Positions 1-5,613 of a stretch of DNA of 6,878 nt are shown here, one piece after another. The notes under the pieces were generated by a model. That model was not told where the DNA came from and did not search any database. It was given only the letters and a program-made list of their open reading frames with translations. Origin of the DNA: Candidatus Thorarchaeota archaeon (lineage in GTDB: Archaea; Asgardarchaeota; Thorarchaeia; Thorarchaeales; Thorarchaeaceae). The position numbers and the translations under genes were made by a program. The stretch's first letter is position 1. The number at the start of each line of letters is the position of its first letter. Where the stretch lies: contig CP070658.1 of NCBI GenBank assembly GCA_020355105.1, positions 328,491 to 335,368 of the forward strand, in the 5' to 3' direction.

Positions 1-854
1 AAGAAGAATATCGTGCCCCAGTTCACACGCTTCAGAATCTCATCAACCCATTCTCGTGAGACTATCAAGAACGCGGCCGCCACTGTTATAGCTATCACAG
101 CAGGTTCAAGATGATATACCGGACCAAGAGTGAAGCCCAGGACAAGAATAAACATGGCGATGATCGAGAGATAGAAGTCACTTCGCGAACGAATCATGTA
201 ACGAGAACTTATTCGCATCACTTGCGACACGAGATACTCTTCAGAGTCCTCAAGTTGACTATCAAAGTATCTGAGAAGAAGCGGCACTGACACAACGAAC
301 AAGATGATGGATAGCGGCATTAGCAATTCGAATAGAAGGCCAGGATCCACACTAGCCTCGTCTGATACGATAAGATTTGGCACTGCGCCTACGATAGAGG
401 GAATCGATGCGAAATTGCAAGTGATTGCCTCCGAGATGAGAAATGGACGGAAGTCAATCTCCAGCGCTTTGCAGAGCTCAATCGTGAGTGGCGCCATTAT
501 CAGCATGGTGGAGGTTGTGTCAAAGAACAGAGAGATAACGAACACAAAGCCGACCAAAGTTATGAAGAGACGCCTTGACACGCCGTGGGTGGGTCGAGTG
601 AGTTCGATTGCCAGATACTGGAACATCCCTGAGGACGCGGCGATGGTGACTATAATGAACATGGCTGTCACAAAGAGGATTGTCGACCATTCTATTCCTT
701 CAACAATATCTGAGAATCCTCCACTGCCAGTTGCCCAGAGGACTATACCAACTACGCCCATCCCCAAGAGTGCAGTAGCAGTCCTATTCACTTTCTCTGA
801 TGAGATGGCGATGTAGGTGACCACAAATACTGCAAGCACAATCTCCGCGACCAA
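1..854 (-). CDS. ArsB/NhaD-type ion permease, N-terminal 284 residues (runs off left edge)
   Basis: Integral membrane transporter of the ion transporter (IT) superfamily, seen as an uninterrupted reading frame from a TTG start at 854 to the window edge. TTG is chosen because an in-frame TGA lies three codons upstream and GAGGTGA ends six bases before it. The product aligns along its whole length with the neighbouring permease at 932-2347. Shared pieces include SSEKVNRT (18-25), SGMFQYLA (75-82), LIMAPLTI (118-125) and PSIVGAVPN (152-160). Hydrophobic segments lie near residues 5-17, 27-42, 59-73, 97-111, 175-194, 228-246 and 250-266. It ends at the start of the second repeat (VNWGTIFF, 277-284). 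The Asp-Asn pair of the paralogue's first repeat (121-122) is Asp112-Thr113 here, and CNIGS is CNFAS. Families of this kind carry arsenite, Na+/H+ or organic anions; the substrate cannot be read from sequence. It is probably a tandem duplicate of the upstream gene, 77 bases away on the same strand. Confidence 0.88.
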   Translation of the reverse strand, partial: MVAEIVLAVFVVTYIAISSEKVNRTATALLGMGVVGIVLWATGSGGFSDIVEGIEWSTILFVTAMFIIVTIAASSGMFQYLAIELTRPTHGVSRRLFITLVGFVFVISLFFDTTSTMLIMAPLTIELCKALEIDFRPFLISEAITCNFASIPSIVGAVPNLIVSDEASVDPGLLFELLMPLSIILFVVSVPLLLRYFDSQLEDSEEYLVSQVMRISSRYMIRSRSDFYLSIIAMFILVLGFTLGPVYHLEPAVIAITVAAAFLIVSREWVDEILKRVNWGTIFF

Positions 855-860
855 TCCTAC

Positions 861-867
861 TCACCTC
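861..867 (-). promoter_or_regulatory. Shine-Dalgarno site that fixes a TTG start
   Basis: GAGGTGA, a seven-base match to the anti-SD tail of 16S rRNA, lies six bases before TTG at 854-852. The in-frame TGA (861-863 on this strand) overlaps the site, and no ATG or GTG lies between it and the TTG, so TTG is the first possible start. The next in-frame candidate, a GTG five codons later, has no such site and would cut into the first membrane segment. Confidence 0.7.
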
Positions 868-900
868 TCGTAATTTGTCCTGTCGCCTACTCAACTTCCA

Positions 901-910
901 ATTATACATA
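901..910 (-). promoter_or_regulatory. TATA-like element before the second permease gene
   Basis: TATGTATAAT on the minus strand, whose last base lies 46 bases before the TTG start at 854. If read as an archaeal TATA box, transcription would begin roughly 20 bases before the start codon, leaving room for the SD site. It could also be read as a bacterial -10 hexamer, but no clear -35 was seen. It suggests that the second permease can be transcribed apart from the first. Confidence 0.3.
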
Positions 911-931
911 GCTATAGCGGCTGCAACTTCT

Positions 932-2347
932 TCATGAATTCCTCTTGAGAAAGGATGCACTGCGTTCCACTCTTACGTGCGGCAGCAAGATTAACGCAAA
1001 ACCGATTACTGACAATATAGATCCCCCAATGACCACGATACCGAGCCCGACGAATTCAACCAAGAGGAGCCACAAGGTCCCAATTCCCAGATGGGCAAGT
1101 CCTGCCAACGTACCTGCTTTCGCAAAGTCTGCGTACGAGATTGGGTCATGCTCTCTCTCGGAGAATCCGATTGCCACCATGTTCGACGGTGAACCAAGTG
1201 GTGTGAACACATTTCCTCCAACGCCAACAGCAAACACTAGCACCAGTGGAAGAATAGCGCTCACAGGAGCCAGCTGGAGTGCAATGGGAGCTAGCACAGC
1301 TGAAACCGGGAGGTTGTCCAGGAATGCTGACAGGGTGGCCGGAACCCAAATCATGAAGACGATCGCAGCCACAGAATTGTCCCCGATTATGTTAGCCAAT
1401 CCTACACCGAGTTCATTGATCAGACCTGTCATGTCGAGGGCTCCGACGAGTCCGAATAGGCCAACCAGGAAGAATACTGTGTCCCACCCGACTTCCGCCA
1501 GAAATTCCACCGCTCTATCATGCGCGAGAATAATCAATCCAGATGCGACTAGTAGGGCCACCATGACCGGCGTTATGCTAAGCGAGGGCCCAAGCGCAAA
1601 GCCCGTGACCAAGACCCCAAAGGCGATGACCGAGAAATAGAAGTCTCTCCTAGACTTGATCATGTAGTCAGGATCTATGTCTAGCAGGAAATCTATCCTG
1701 TCTTCATCAGTTGCACCAAAGGACTCACGGTAGTACCACGAGAGCAGAAACCACGTCACGATTAGGAGAATGAAGGAGAGCGGCATGAAGGTGATGAAGA
1801 GGAGTCCAGCATCAAGTCCAGTAGCATCAGCAATCACTATGTTAGGTACTGCACCTACAATTGATGGTATTGACCCGATATTGCAGACTATCGCCTCTGA
1901 AACCAAGAATGGCTTGAAATCAATCTCCAGTGCTCTACAAACCTGTATTGTAAGCGGCGCCATGATTAGAGTGGTGGACACATTGTCCAGGAAAAGTGAG
2001 ATGAAGAACACAAAGAGGAGAAAGATTGTATACAAGCTTCTGTGAACTCCTCCACTAGGTTTCGCTAGCGTTAGAGCTAGATACTGAAACATCCCGGATC
2101 CGCCTGCTACTGCAACAATGATCATCATGGAGGTGACAAAGAGCACAGTGTCCCATTCGATGTGTTCAATGAGGTCAATGAAGGCAAGAGGTTGCTGGAC
2201 AGGGTCGAGAAAGTGGGTTGCCCAGAACACAATCCCAATGATGGCCATGCCAAGGAGCGACATTCCGGTTCGGTTTACTTTCTCTGAGCTGATGACAGCA
2301 TAGGTGGCAACGAATACGACGACCACTGTGAGTCCGAGGCTGTCCAT
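932..2347 (-). CDS. ArsB/NhaD-type ion permease, complete (471 aa)
   Basis: Multi-pass inner-membrane transporter of the IT superfamily, of normal length for ArsB/NhaD/P-type proteins. Two inverted-topology halves are visible. Half one has EWDTVLF (64-70), Asp121-Asn122 in LFLDNVSTT, and the hairpin CNIGSIPSIVGAVPN (155-169). Half two has GWDTVFF (288-294), Asp344-Asn345 in AFLDNLPVS, and GGNVFTPLGSPSNM (377-390). About eleven hydrophobic segments run from residue 4 to 457, with a charged loop at 207-235 between the halves and a basic C-terminal tail. In related transporters the two Asn/Gly-rich hairpins line the substrate site. ATG at 2347 is the only start after an in-frame TAG seven codons upstream; GGTGA lies ten bases before it, a slightly long gap. 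Arsenite, Na+/H+ and dicarboxylate or other anion transport are all possible. No arsR, arsC or arsA gene is seen in the window, so arsenic resistance is not specifically supported. Confidence 0.92.
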   Translation of the reverse strand: MDSLGLTVVVVFVATYAVISSEKVNRTGMSLLGMAIIGIVFWATHFLDPVQQPLAFIDLIEHIEWDTVLFVTSMMIIVAVAGGSGMFQYLALTLAKPSGGVHRSLYTIFLLFVFFISLFLDNVSTTLIMAPLTIQVCRALEIDFKPFLVSEAIVCNIGSIPSIVGAVPNIVIADATGLDAGLLFITFMPLSFILLIVTWFLLSWYYRESFGATDEDRIDFLLDIDPDYMIKSRRDFYFSVIAFGVLVTGFALGPSLSITPVMVALLVASGLIILAHDRAVEFLAEVGWDTVFFLVGLFGLVGALDMTGLINELGVGLANIIGDNSVAAIVFMIWVPATLSAFLDNLPVSAVLAPIALQLAPVSAILPLVLVFAVGVGGNVFTPLGSPSNMVAIGFSEREHDPISYADFAKAGTLAGLAHLGIGTLWLLLVEFVGLGIVVIGGSILSVIGFALILLPHVRVERSASFLKRNS

Positions 2348-2385
2348 TCTGTCACTATCACCTTCTGTCTAGCATGGAGTAACAG

Positions 2386-2394
2386 ATGCATATT
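2386..2394 (-). promoter_or_regulatory. TATA-like element before the complete permease gene
   Basis: AATATGCAT on the minus strand ends about 39 bases, and begins 47 bases, before the ATG at 2347. This is close to the position of the TATA-like elements of the two flanking minus-strand genes. The match to a TATA consensus is weak, so it rests mainly on the repeated spacing. Confidence 0.22.
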
Positions 2395-2454
2395 CTGAAG
2401 CTACAGACTGTGGCAGGAGGAGGCCCTTCTCATTAATGTGTCGCATCAGAGCGC

Positions 2455-3360
2455 CTATCTGGCATCTGCATAAGGCATCCCTTCGCATATGTCTCCCTCG
2501 ACAAAGTCGTGAGCTTCTACAATTCCATCCACAATCTCGATGTGGGCGACTGCGTTCCGAGCGAGGTCTGAATAGTTGCCATCAGCAGGACGTCCGTAGC
2601 CAAGCGGGACTGTGAAGGACTTGATTCCATTGAACCGCTTCTGCATTCTTATGTGACTGTGACCGGATACTGCTAGAACCACCCTCCCATCATAAATCAG
2701 CAGTCTTCCTGTGTTCTCTGACCCCATGAATGCTGAGAAGAAGTCCCAAGGGAGACGCCCTTTGTAGAGAGTCAAGTCGCGGAATGGAAGATGATGGGAA
2801 ACAAACACAACTTTGGTTACGCTCTCCGATAAGATTGACAGGTCGTATTCGAGTTTTCGATTGAAGAGAGTCGTAGCCTCTACGTCGGTATATCCCCAGT
2901 CAATGCAGAGTAGGTCGTACCATATGCTGCCCTTCCACTCCTTCTGTGCGTATGCCTTGTAAGGTATCTCAAGGTCTTCCCTTTTGAAAGAGTAATCGTA
3001 CCATCCAATGGACCCGACAAAGGCCATCTTCTTCTTCACGTAGGGTGCATCTGGAAGATATAGAAAACCACTGTCTCTGCATACTTCACTCAGTGAGGTA
3101 GAGTACTTCTCCAAGGACCCAAGCCCAATCTTCTCTTCAAACCAAATGTCGTGGTTCCCAGGGACAAACAGGTTCATGGCACTGGAAACACGGAGCCTCG
3201 CCAAAGCATCTGCAAGAGTGGCTATCCTACTACTGACATCCCCTGCGATCACAAAGACATCCGGAGATATCTCCTCGACCCGACTATGAATCTCCTCAAT
3301 GAGAGCTTCATCACCCTTGTCGGGACGAACATGAATGTCAGATATCGCCGCTATTCTCAT
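2455..3360 (-). CDS. Calcineurin-like metallophosphoesterase (301 aa)
   Basis: Cytoplasmic phosphoesterase with a two-metal site; there is no signal peptide or membrane segment. All five metallophosphatase signatures are present in order: Asp8-x-His10 (SDIHV), Gly40-Asp41 (AGDVSS), Gly68-Asn-His-Asp71 (PGNHDIW), His189-His190 (VSHHLPF) and Gly233-His-Ser-His236 (SGHSH). Activity as a phosphomonoesterase, phosphodiesterase or nuclease is therefore plausible, but the fold does not give the substrate. Residues 105-180 form a longer, Trp/Tyr-rich section between the second and third motif clusters that probably caps the active site. ATG at 3360 is preceded by GTGA six bases upstream. It is the first of three co-oriented genes, 107 bases before the complete permease, and is divergent from the FAD enzyme gene. 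It could instead be annotated as a generic serine/threonine-phosphatase-like protein; the superfamily call is firm, the role is not. Confidence 0.92.
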   Translation of the reverse strand: MRIAAISDIHVRPDKGDEALIEEIHSRVEEISPDVFVIAGDVSSRIATLADALARLRVSSAMNLFVPGNHDIWFEEKIGLGSLEKYSTSLSEVCRDSGFLYLPDAPYVKKKMAFVGSIGWYDYSFKREDLEIPYKAYAQKEWKGSIWYDLLCIDWGYTDVEATTLFNRKLEYDLSILSESVTKVVFVSHHLPFRDLTLYKGRLPWDFFSAFMGSENTGRLLIYDGRVVLAVSGHSHIRMQKRFNGIKSFTVPLGYGRPADGNYSDLARNAVAHIEIVDGIVEAHDFVEGDICEGMPYADAR

Positions 3361-3408
3361 AGCCTCTCACTGCTCCAGATGGAATGATTCTGCGTGCACA
3401 TGAGATTC

Positions 3409-3416
3409 ATTATACT
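3409..3416 (-). promoter_or_regulatory. TATA-like element before the metallophosphoesterase gene
   Basis: AGTATAAT on the minus strand begins 56 bases and ends 49 bases before the ATG at 3360. It is preceded by a purine-rich GGAGCGA stretch and a run of seven T, which fits an archaeal BRE/TATA arrangement. TATAAT would also fit a bacterial -10, but the spacing to any -35-like hexamer is poor. Confidence 0.35.
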
Positions 3417-3470
3417 TCGCTCCAAAAAAAGAGTCTGCACGTTCACCAAGCCCTGCTACATACCAAATGC

Positions 3471-3480
3471 TTGATATTGA
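3471..3480 (+). promoter_or_regulatory. TATA-like element before the FAD enzyme gene
   Basis: TTGATATTGA begins 55 bases and ends 46 bases before the ATG at 3526. A similar GATATT occurs at 5495-5500, but there it is over 110 bases from the next gene. The region 3361-3525 is the divergent promoter region for the phosphoesterase and the FAD enzyme; apart from this element, the one at 3409-3416 and the SD, nothing else was recognised in it. Confidence 0.22.
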
Positions 3481-3525
3481 AACCTAGAATGGCCTGAGTC
3501 AATCAGACAAGAAGTGAGGCGGAAA

Positions 3526-5172
3526 ATGACCAATCAAATCAGAGCTTCTGCACCTGCCAGCGCTGATCTTTCTGAGATGAAAGTTATTACTGACCAAGCT
3601 GAGATTACTGACACCTACGCGCTCTATCTAGATGACGAGAGCCACTCGTTCGATGGGCAGACGGACAAGATTGTATTTCCGACAACTGTGGAACAGGTTG
3701 CCTCGGTCCTAAAGGAGGCATACGATTCTGGGACTCCTGTCACTATTCAAGGCGGAAGGACCGGTCTCACAGGCGCCGCTGTTCCCCTTGGTGGAATGAC
3801 TCTTAATCTAGAGAAGATGACTGAGTTGCTCTACATGGACTACAGCGTCGACGATGGGCTGTATTCCATATGCGCGCAAGCTGGAGTTCTTCTTGAGGAT
3901 TTGGTCAGCGTTGTGAACTCAAAGAGCCTTGATAGCTTGAAGGGCAAAGGAACAGGCAATCAACAGAAGGCCCTTGAACAGTTCCTTGGAGAGCCTGATG
4001 ACTTCACATTCCCAGTTGACCCCACCGAAATGAGCGCGTGGCTTGGAGGAATTGTGGCATGTAACGCCTCAGGTGCTAGGACTTTCATACACGGTGCAGT
4101 ACGAGATTGGGTACGCAGAATACAGGTTGTGTTGATAAACGGGGAAATCCTTGACATTGAGCGTGGGCAGGTACTTGCAGAGGATGGCAAGTTCCAGATC
4201 ACTCTCAGTGACGGGACTACGACCGAGATTTCTGTTCCGAGCTATAAGATGCCAGACACCAAGAACGCCGCTGGACTGTTTGCGAAACCGGATATGGACC
4301 TGATTGACCTCTTCATCGGATCTGAGGGCATACTCGGTGTGATCACAGAGGTAGAGCTTGGTCTCAACAAGATGCCAGGTAACATAATGACGGTCATGGC
4401 GTTCTTTCCCAGTGAAGAGGATGCTATCAATTTCGTCTACGACATTCGCGCACCGAACACTCCAGTGCCGATGAACTTCTTGGAGTACTTTGGTCCAAAT
4501 GCGATTGAGATGATCAAAGAGAAGGCCGCTTCTTCCGGTATCAGAGTGCCTGCAATGACTCCCGAAACAAAGGCGATAGTCTTCTTTGAGTTCTCATATA
4601 CAGATGACACAATGGAATCGAAGGTTATGGGCCTTGAGGAGATTCTCAATAGAAACAGCACTTCCTCTGAATCCAGCTGGGCCGGTATGGACAGGTCGGA
4701 GCTTCAGAAGATGAAGACCGTCCGCCACTTTGTACCGGAAACCGTTAATGCCACGATAGCCATGAGAAAGGCGGAGCATCACGAGGTTCACAAGATTGGA
4801 ACGGACATGGCCGTTCCGGATGAGGCCCTGCGTGACTATCTAAGGTTCTATCGTGACACTCTTGAGGCGCAAGGACTGGAGTATGTGATATTTGGTCACG
4901 CCGGTGACAACCATCTTCACGTCAACATGCTACCTCGTAACAATGAGGAAGTCAAGCAGGGCATGGACAACTACATGCTCTTTGCGAAGAAGGCCTTGGA
5001 GCTTGGTGGAACAGTTGCGGCTGAACATGGAATCGGCAAACTCAAGCTTGCATTCCTAGAAATAATGTACGGCGTTGAGGGAATCAAGGAAATGCAGTCC
5101 GTGAAGCGAGCTTTAGACCCGAAATGGCTACTGAATAGTGGAAAAATCATCTCTGTTCCTGAACTCGCATAG
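3526..5172 (+). CDS. FAD-dependent 2-hydroxyacid dehydrogenase/oxidase, GlcD/D-lactate dehydrogenase type (548 aa)
   Basis: Oxidises a 2-hydroxyacid such as D-lactate or glycolate to the 2-oxoacid with bound FAD; the exact substrate and electron acceptor are unknown. The N-terminal FAD-binding (PCMH/VAO) domain spans about residues 45-280. It shows FPTTVEQVASVL (51-62), the pyrophosphate loop QGGRTGLTGAAVP (75-87), DPTEMSAWLGGIVACNASGA (165-184) and IGSEGILGVITE (264-275). The C-terminal FAD-oxidase domain shows FGHAGDNHLHVN (456-467), AAEHGIGKLK (498-507) with the usual Glu-His, and LLNSGKI (535-541) near the end. No Cys-rich Fe-S motif is present, so this is the GlcD-like subunit alone, with no GlcE or GlcF partner in the window. 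A roughly 30-residue Lys/Gly/Gln-rich insertion lies at 131-160. The frame also opens with a GTG at 3514, but ATG at 3526 is preferred because GAGG sits six bases before it. Alkyldihydroxyacetone-phosphate synthase-like activity is a less likely alternative. Confidence 0.92.
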   Translation: MTNQIRASAPASADLSEMKVITDQAEITDTYALYLDDESHSFDGQTDKIVFPTTVEQVASVLKEAYDSGTPVTIQGGRTGLTGAAVPLGGMTLNLEKMTELLYMDYSVDDGLYSICAQAGVLLEDLVSVVNSKSLDSLKGKGTGNQQKALEQFLGEPDDFTFPVDPTEMSAWLGGIVACNASGARTFIHGAVRDWVRRIQVVLINGEILDIERGQVLAEDGKFQITLSDGTTTEISVPSYKMPDTKNAAGLFAKPDMDLIDLFIGSEGILGVITEVELGLNKMPGNIMTVMAFFPSEEDAINFVYDIRAPNTPVPMNFLEYFGPNAIEMIKEKAASSGIRVPAMTPETKAIVFFEFSYTDDTMESKVMGLEEILNRNSTSSESSWAGMDRSELQKMKTVRHFVPETVNATIAMRKAEHHEVHKIGTDMAVPDEALRDYLRFYRDTLEAQGLEYVIFGHAGDNHLHVNMLPRNNEEVKQGMDNYMLFAKKALELGGTVAAEHGIGKLKLAFLEIMYGVEGIKEMQSVKRALDPKWLLNSGKIISVPELA

Positions 5173-5279
5173 CTCATCCCTGCCACGGCTGTATCATGAG
5201 ATATTTGCAGCAACTCTTTGGCCCCTAGGAAAATCACGTTCTTCTGACAGTCCCTTCGTTCCGGCACCTCAGGGAATTC

Positions 5280-5360
5280 ATGAAGTCGAGTAAGAAGGCG
5301 CGCTTTATGACGACGAAGAACCCCCGGAATTGGCTGAGTGAATCTCGGAGGGCTATCTGA
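5280..5360 (+). CDS. Possible small basic ORF (26 aa), doubtful
   Basis: ATG at 5280 follows AGGG by five bases and opens 26 codons ending in TGA. The product starts MKSSKKARF and ends LSESRRAI. It has about eight Lys/Arg and two acidic residues at most, so it would be strongly basic. No family was recognised, and an ORF this short is expected by chance. It is included because of the plausible SD and its position in an otherwise empty region; it may be non-coding or a gene remnant. Confidence 0.15.
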   Translation: MKSSKKARFMTTKNPRNWLSESRRAI

Positions 5361-5364
5361 TAGC
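5352..5364. repeat. 13-base inverted repeat GCTATC-T-GATAGC
   Basis: Two perfect 6-base arms flank a single base. A one-base centre cannot form an RNA hairpin with full arms, so if it is functional it is more likely a site for a dimeric DNA-binding protein. It overlaps the stop codon of the doubtful small ORF and lies about 250 bases before the nuclease start. A single occurrence in the window means chance is possible. Confidence 0.3.
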
Positions 5365-5554
5365 AGAAGCATGTGTTAGGACCTCCCTAGAACGCATCTG
5401 AATCGCTGTATAACTGGGTTCTACATCATAGTCCGGTTATTCTTCAGAGGCTTCGAAAATCTCTCGCGTATCACCTTATTCTGTCCCTGACTTCGATATT
5501 TGGAGAACCTAGGGCACAACAGAGAAATAGGACCAGACACCTGCTGCAACCAAA

Positions 5555-5563
5555 TGTCAGACA
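5555..5563. promoter_or_regulatory. Inverted repeat TGTC-A-GACA, possible operator half of a pair
   Basis: Perfect 4-base arms around one base, about 50 bases before the nuclease ATG. The same arms recur at 5580-5589 with a two-base centre; centre-to-centre distance is about 25 bases. Two copies of the same arm pair in front of one gene make an operator more believable than either copy alone. Confidence 0.3.
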
Positions 5564-5578
5564 ACCCAACCTTGTAAG

Positions 5579-5590
5579 ATGTCATGACAT
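5579..5590. promoter_or_regulatory. Perfect 12-base palindrome ATGTCATGACAT before the nuclease gene
   Basis: All twelve bases are self-complementary. It ends 23 bases before the ATG at 5614, where the transcription start or early leader of an archaeal gene would lie. It contains the TGTC/GACA arms also seen at 5555-5563. A repressor bound here would block transcription of the nuclease; this is inferred from position and symmetry only. Confidence 0.35.
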
Positions 5591-5613
5591 TTCTAGAAGG
5601 GAGAGAGAAGAAA

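Larger units (their letters stand above)
5173..5613. other. 441-base intergenic region without a large gene
   Basis: This lies between the FAD enzyme and the secreted nuclease genes, both on the plus strand. No tRNA cloverleaf, rRNA or transposase remnant was seen, nor a hairpin followed by a T-run. It contains a doubtful 26-codon ORF (5280-5360), a 13-base inverted repeat overlapping that ORF's stop (5352-5364), a GATATT element (5495-5500) and two TGTC/GACA inverted repeats just before the nuclease gene. The minus-strand open frames that cross it extend into the coding regions on either side and look like chance. Its length suggests that the nuclease has its own promoter and a fairly long regulatory region. 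Confidence 0.6.

Noticed and set aside
304..816. 170-codon plus-strand open frame whose product resembles another plus-strand frame at 1770-2045
   Set aside because: The resemblance arises because both are antisense shadows of the two paralogous permeases; it is not independent evidence of coding.
945..1640. 231-codon plus-strand open frame antisense to the complete permease
   Set aside because: The opposite strand has a clear, full-length transporter with family motifs. The antisense product is low-complexity Ser/Thr/Pro-rich, with no recognisable domain.
3422..3430. Run of seven A (T-run on the minus strand) in the divergent promoter region, considered as a terminator
   Set aside because: It lies upstream of both divergent genes, not after a gene on either strand; it fits better as AT-rich promoter sequence.
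3514..3525. GTG start giving a four-residue longer FAD enzyme
   Set aside because: The GAGG that would serve as the SD overlaps this GTG and is correctly spaced for the ATG at 3526; the extra residues MRRK carry no conserved feature.
5173..5200. Weak hairpin CTCAT...ATGAG just after the FAD enzyme stop, considered as a terminator
   Set aside because: Five-base arms with a long interior, only a tiny GCC/GGC inner stem and no T-run behind it.
5307..5360. Possible C/D box guide RNA: ATGACGA, then CTGA, GTGAATC and a final CTGA
   Set aside because: The C and C' boxes deviate from the consensus, the C' box touches the D' box with no spacer, and no guide complementarity to rRNA could be shown.
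4971..5372. 133-codon minus-strand open frame over the end of the FAD enzyme gene and the following gap
   Set aside because: About half of it is antisense to the conserved C-terminal domain of the FAD enzyme, and its product shows no family features.
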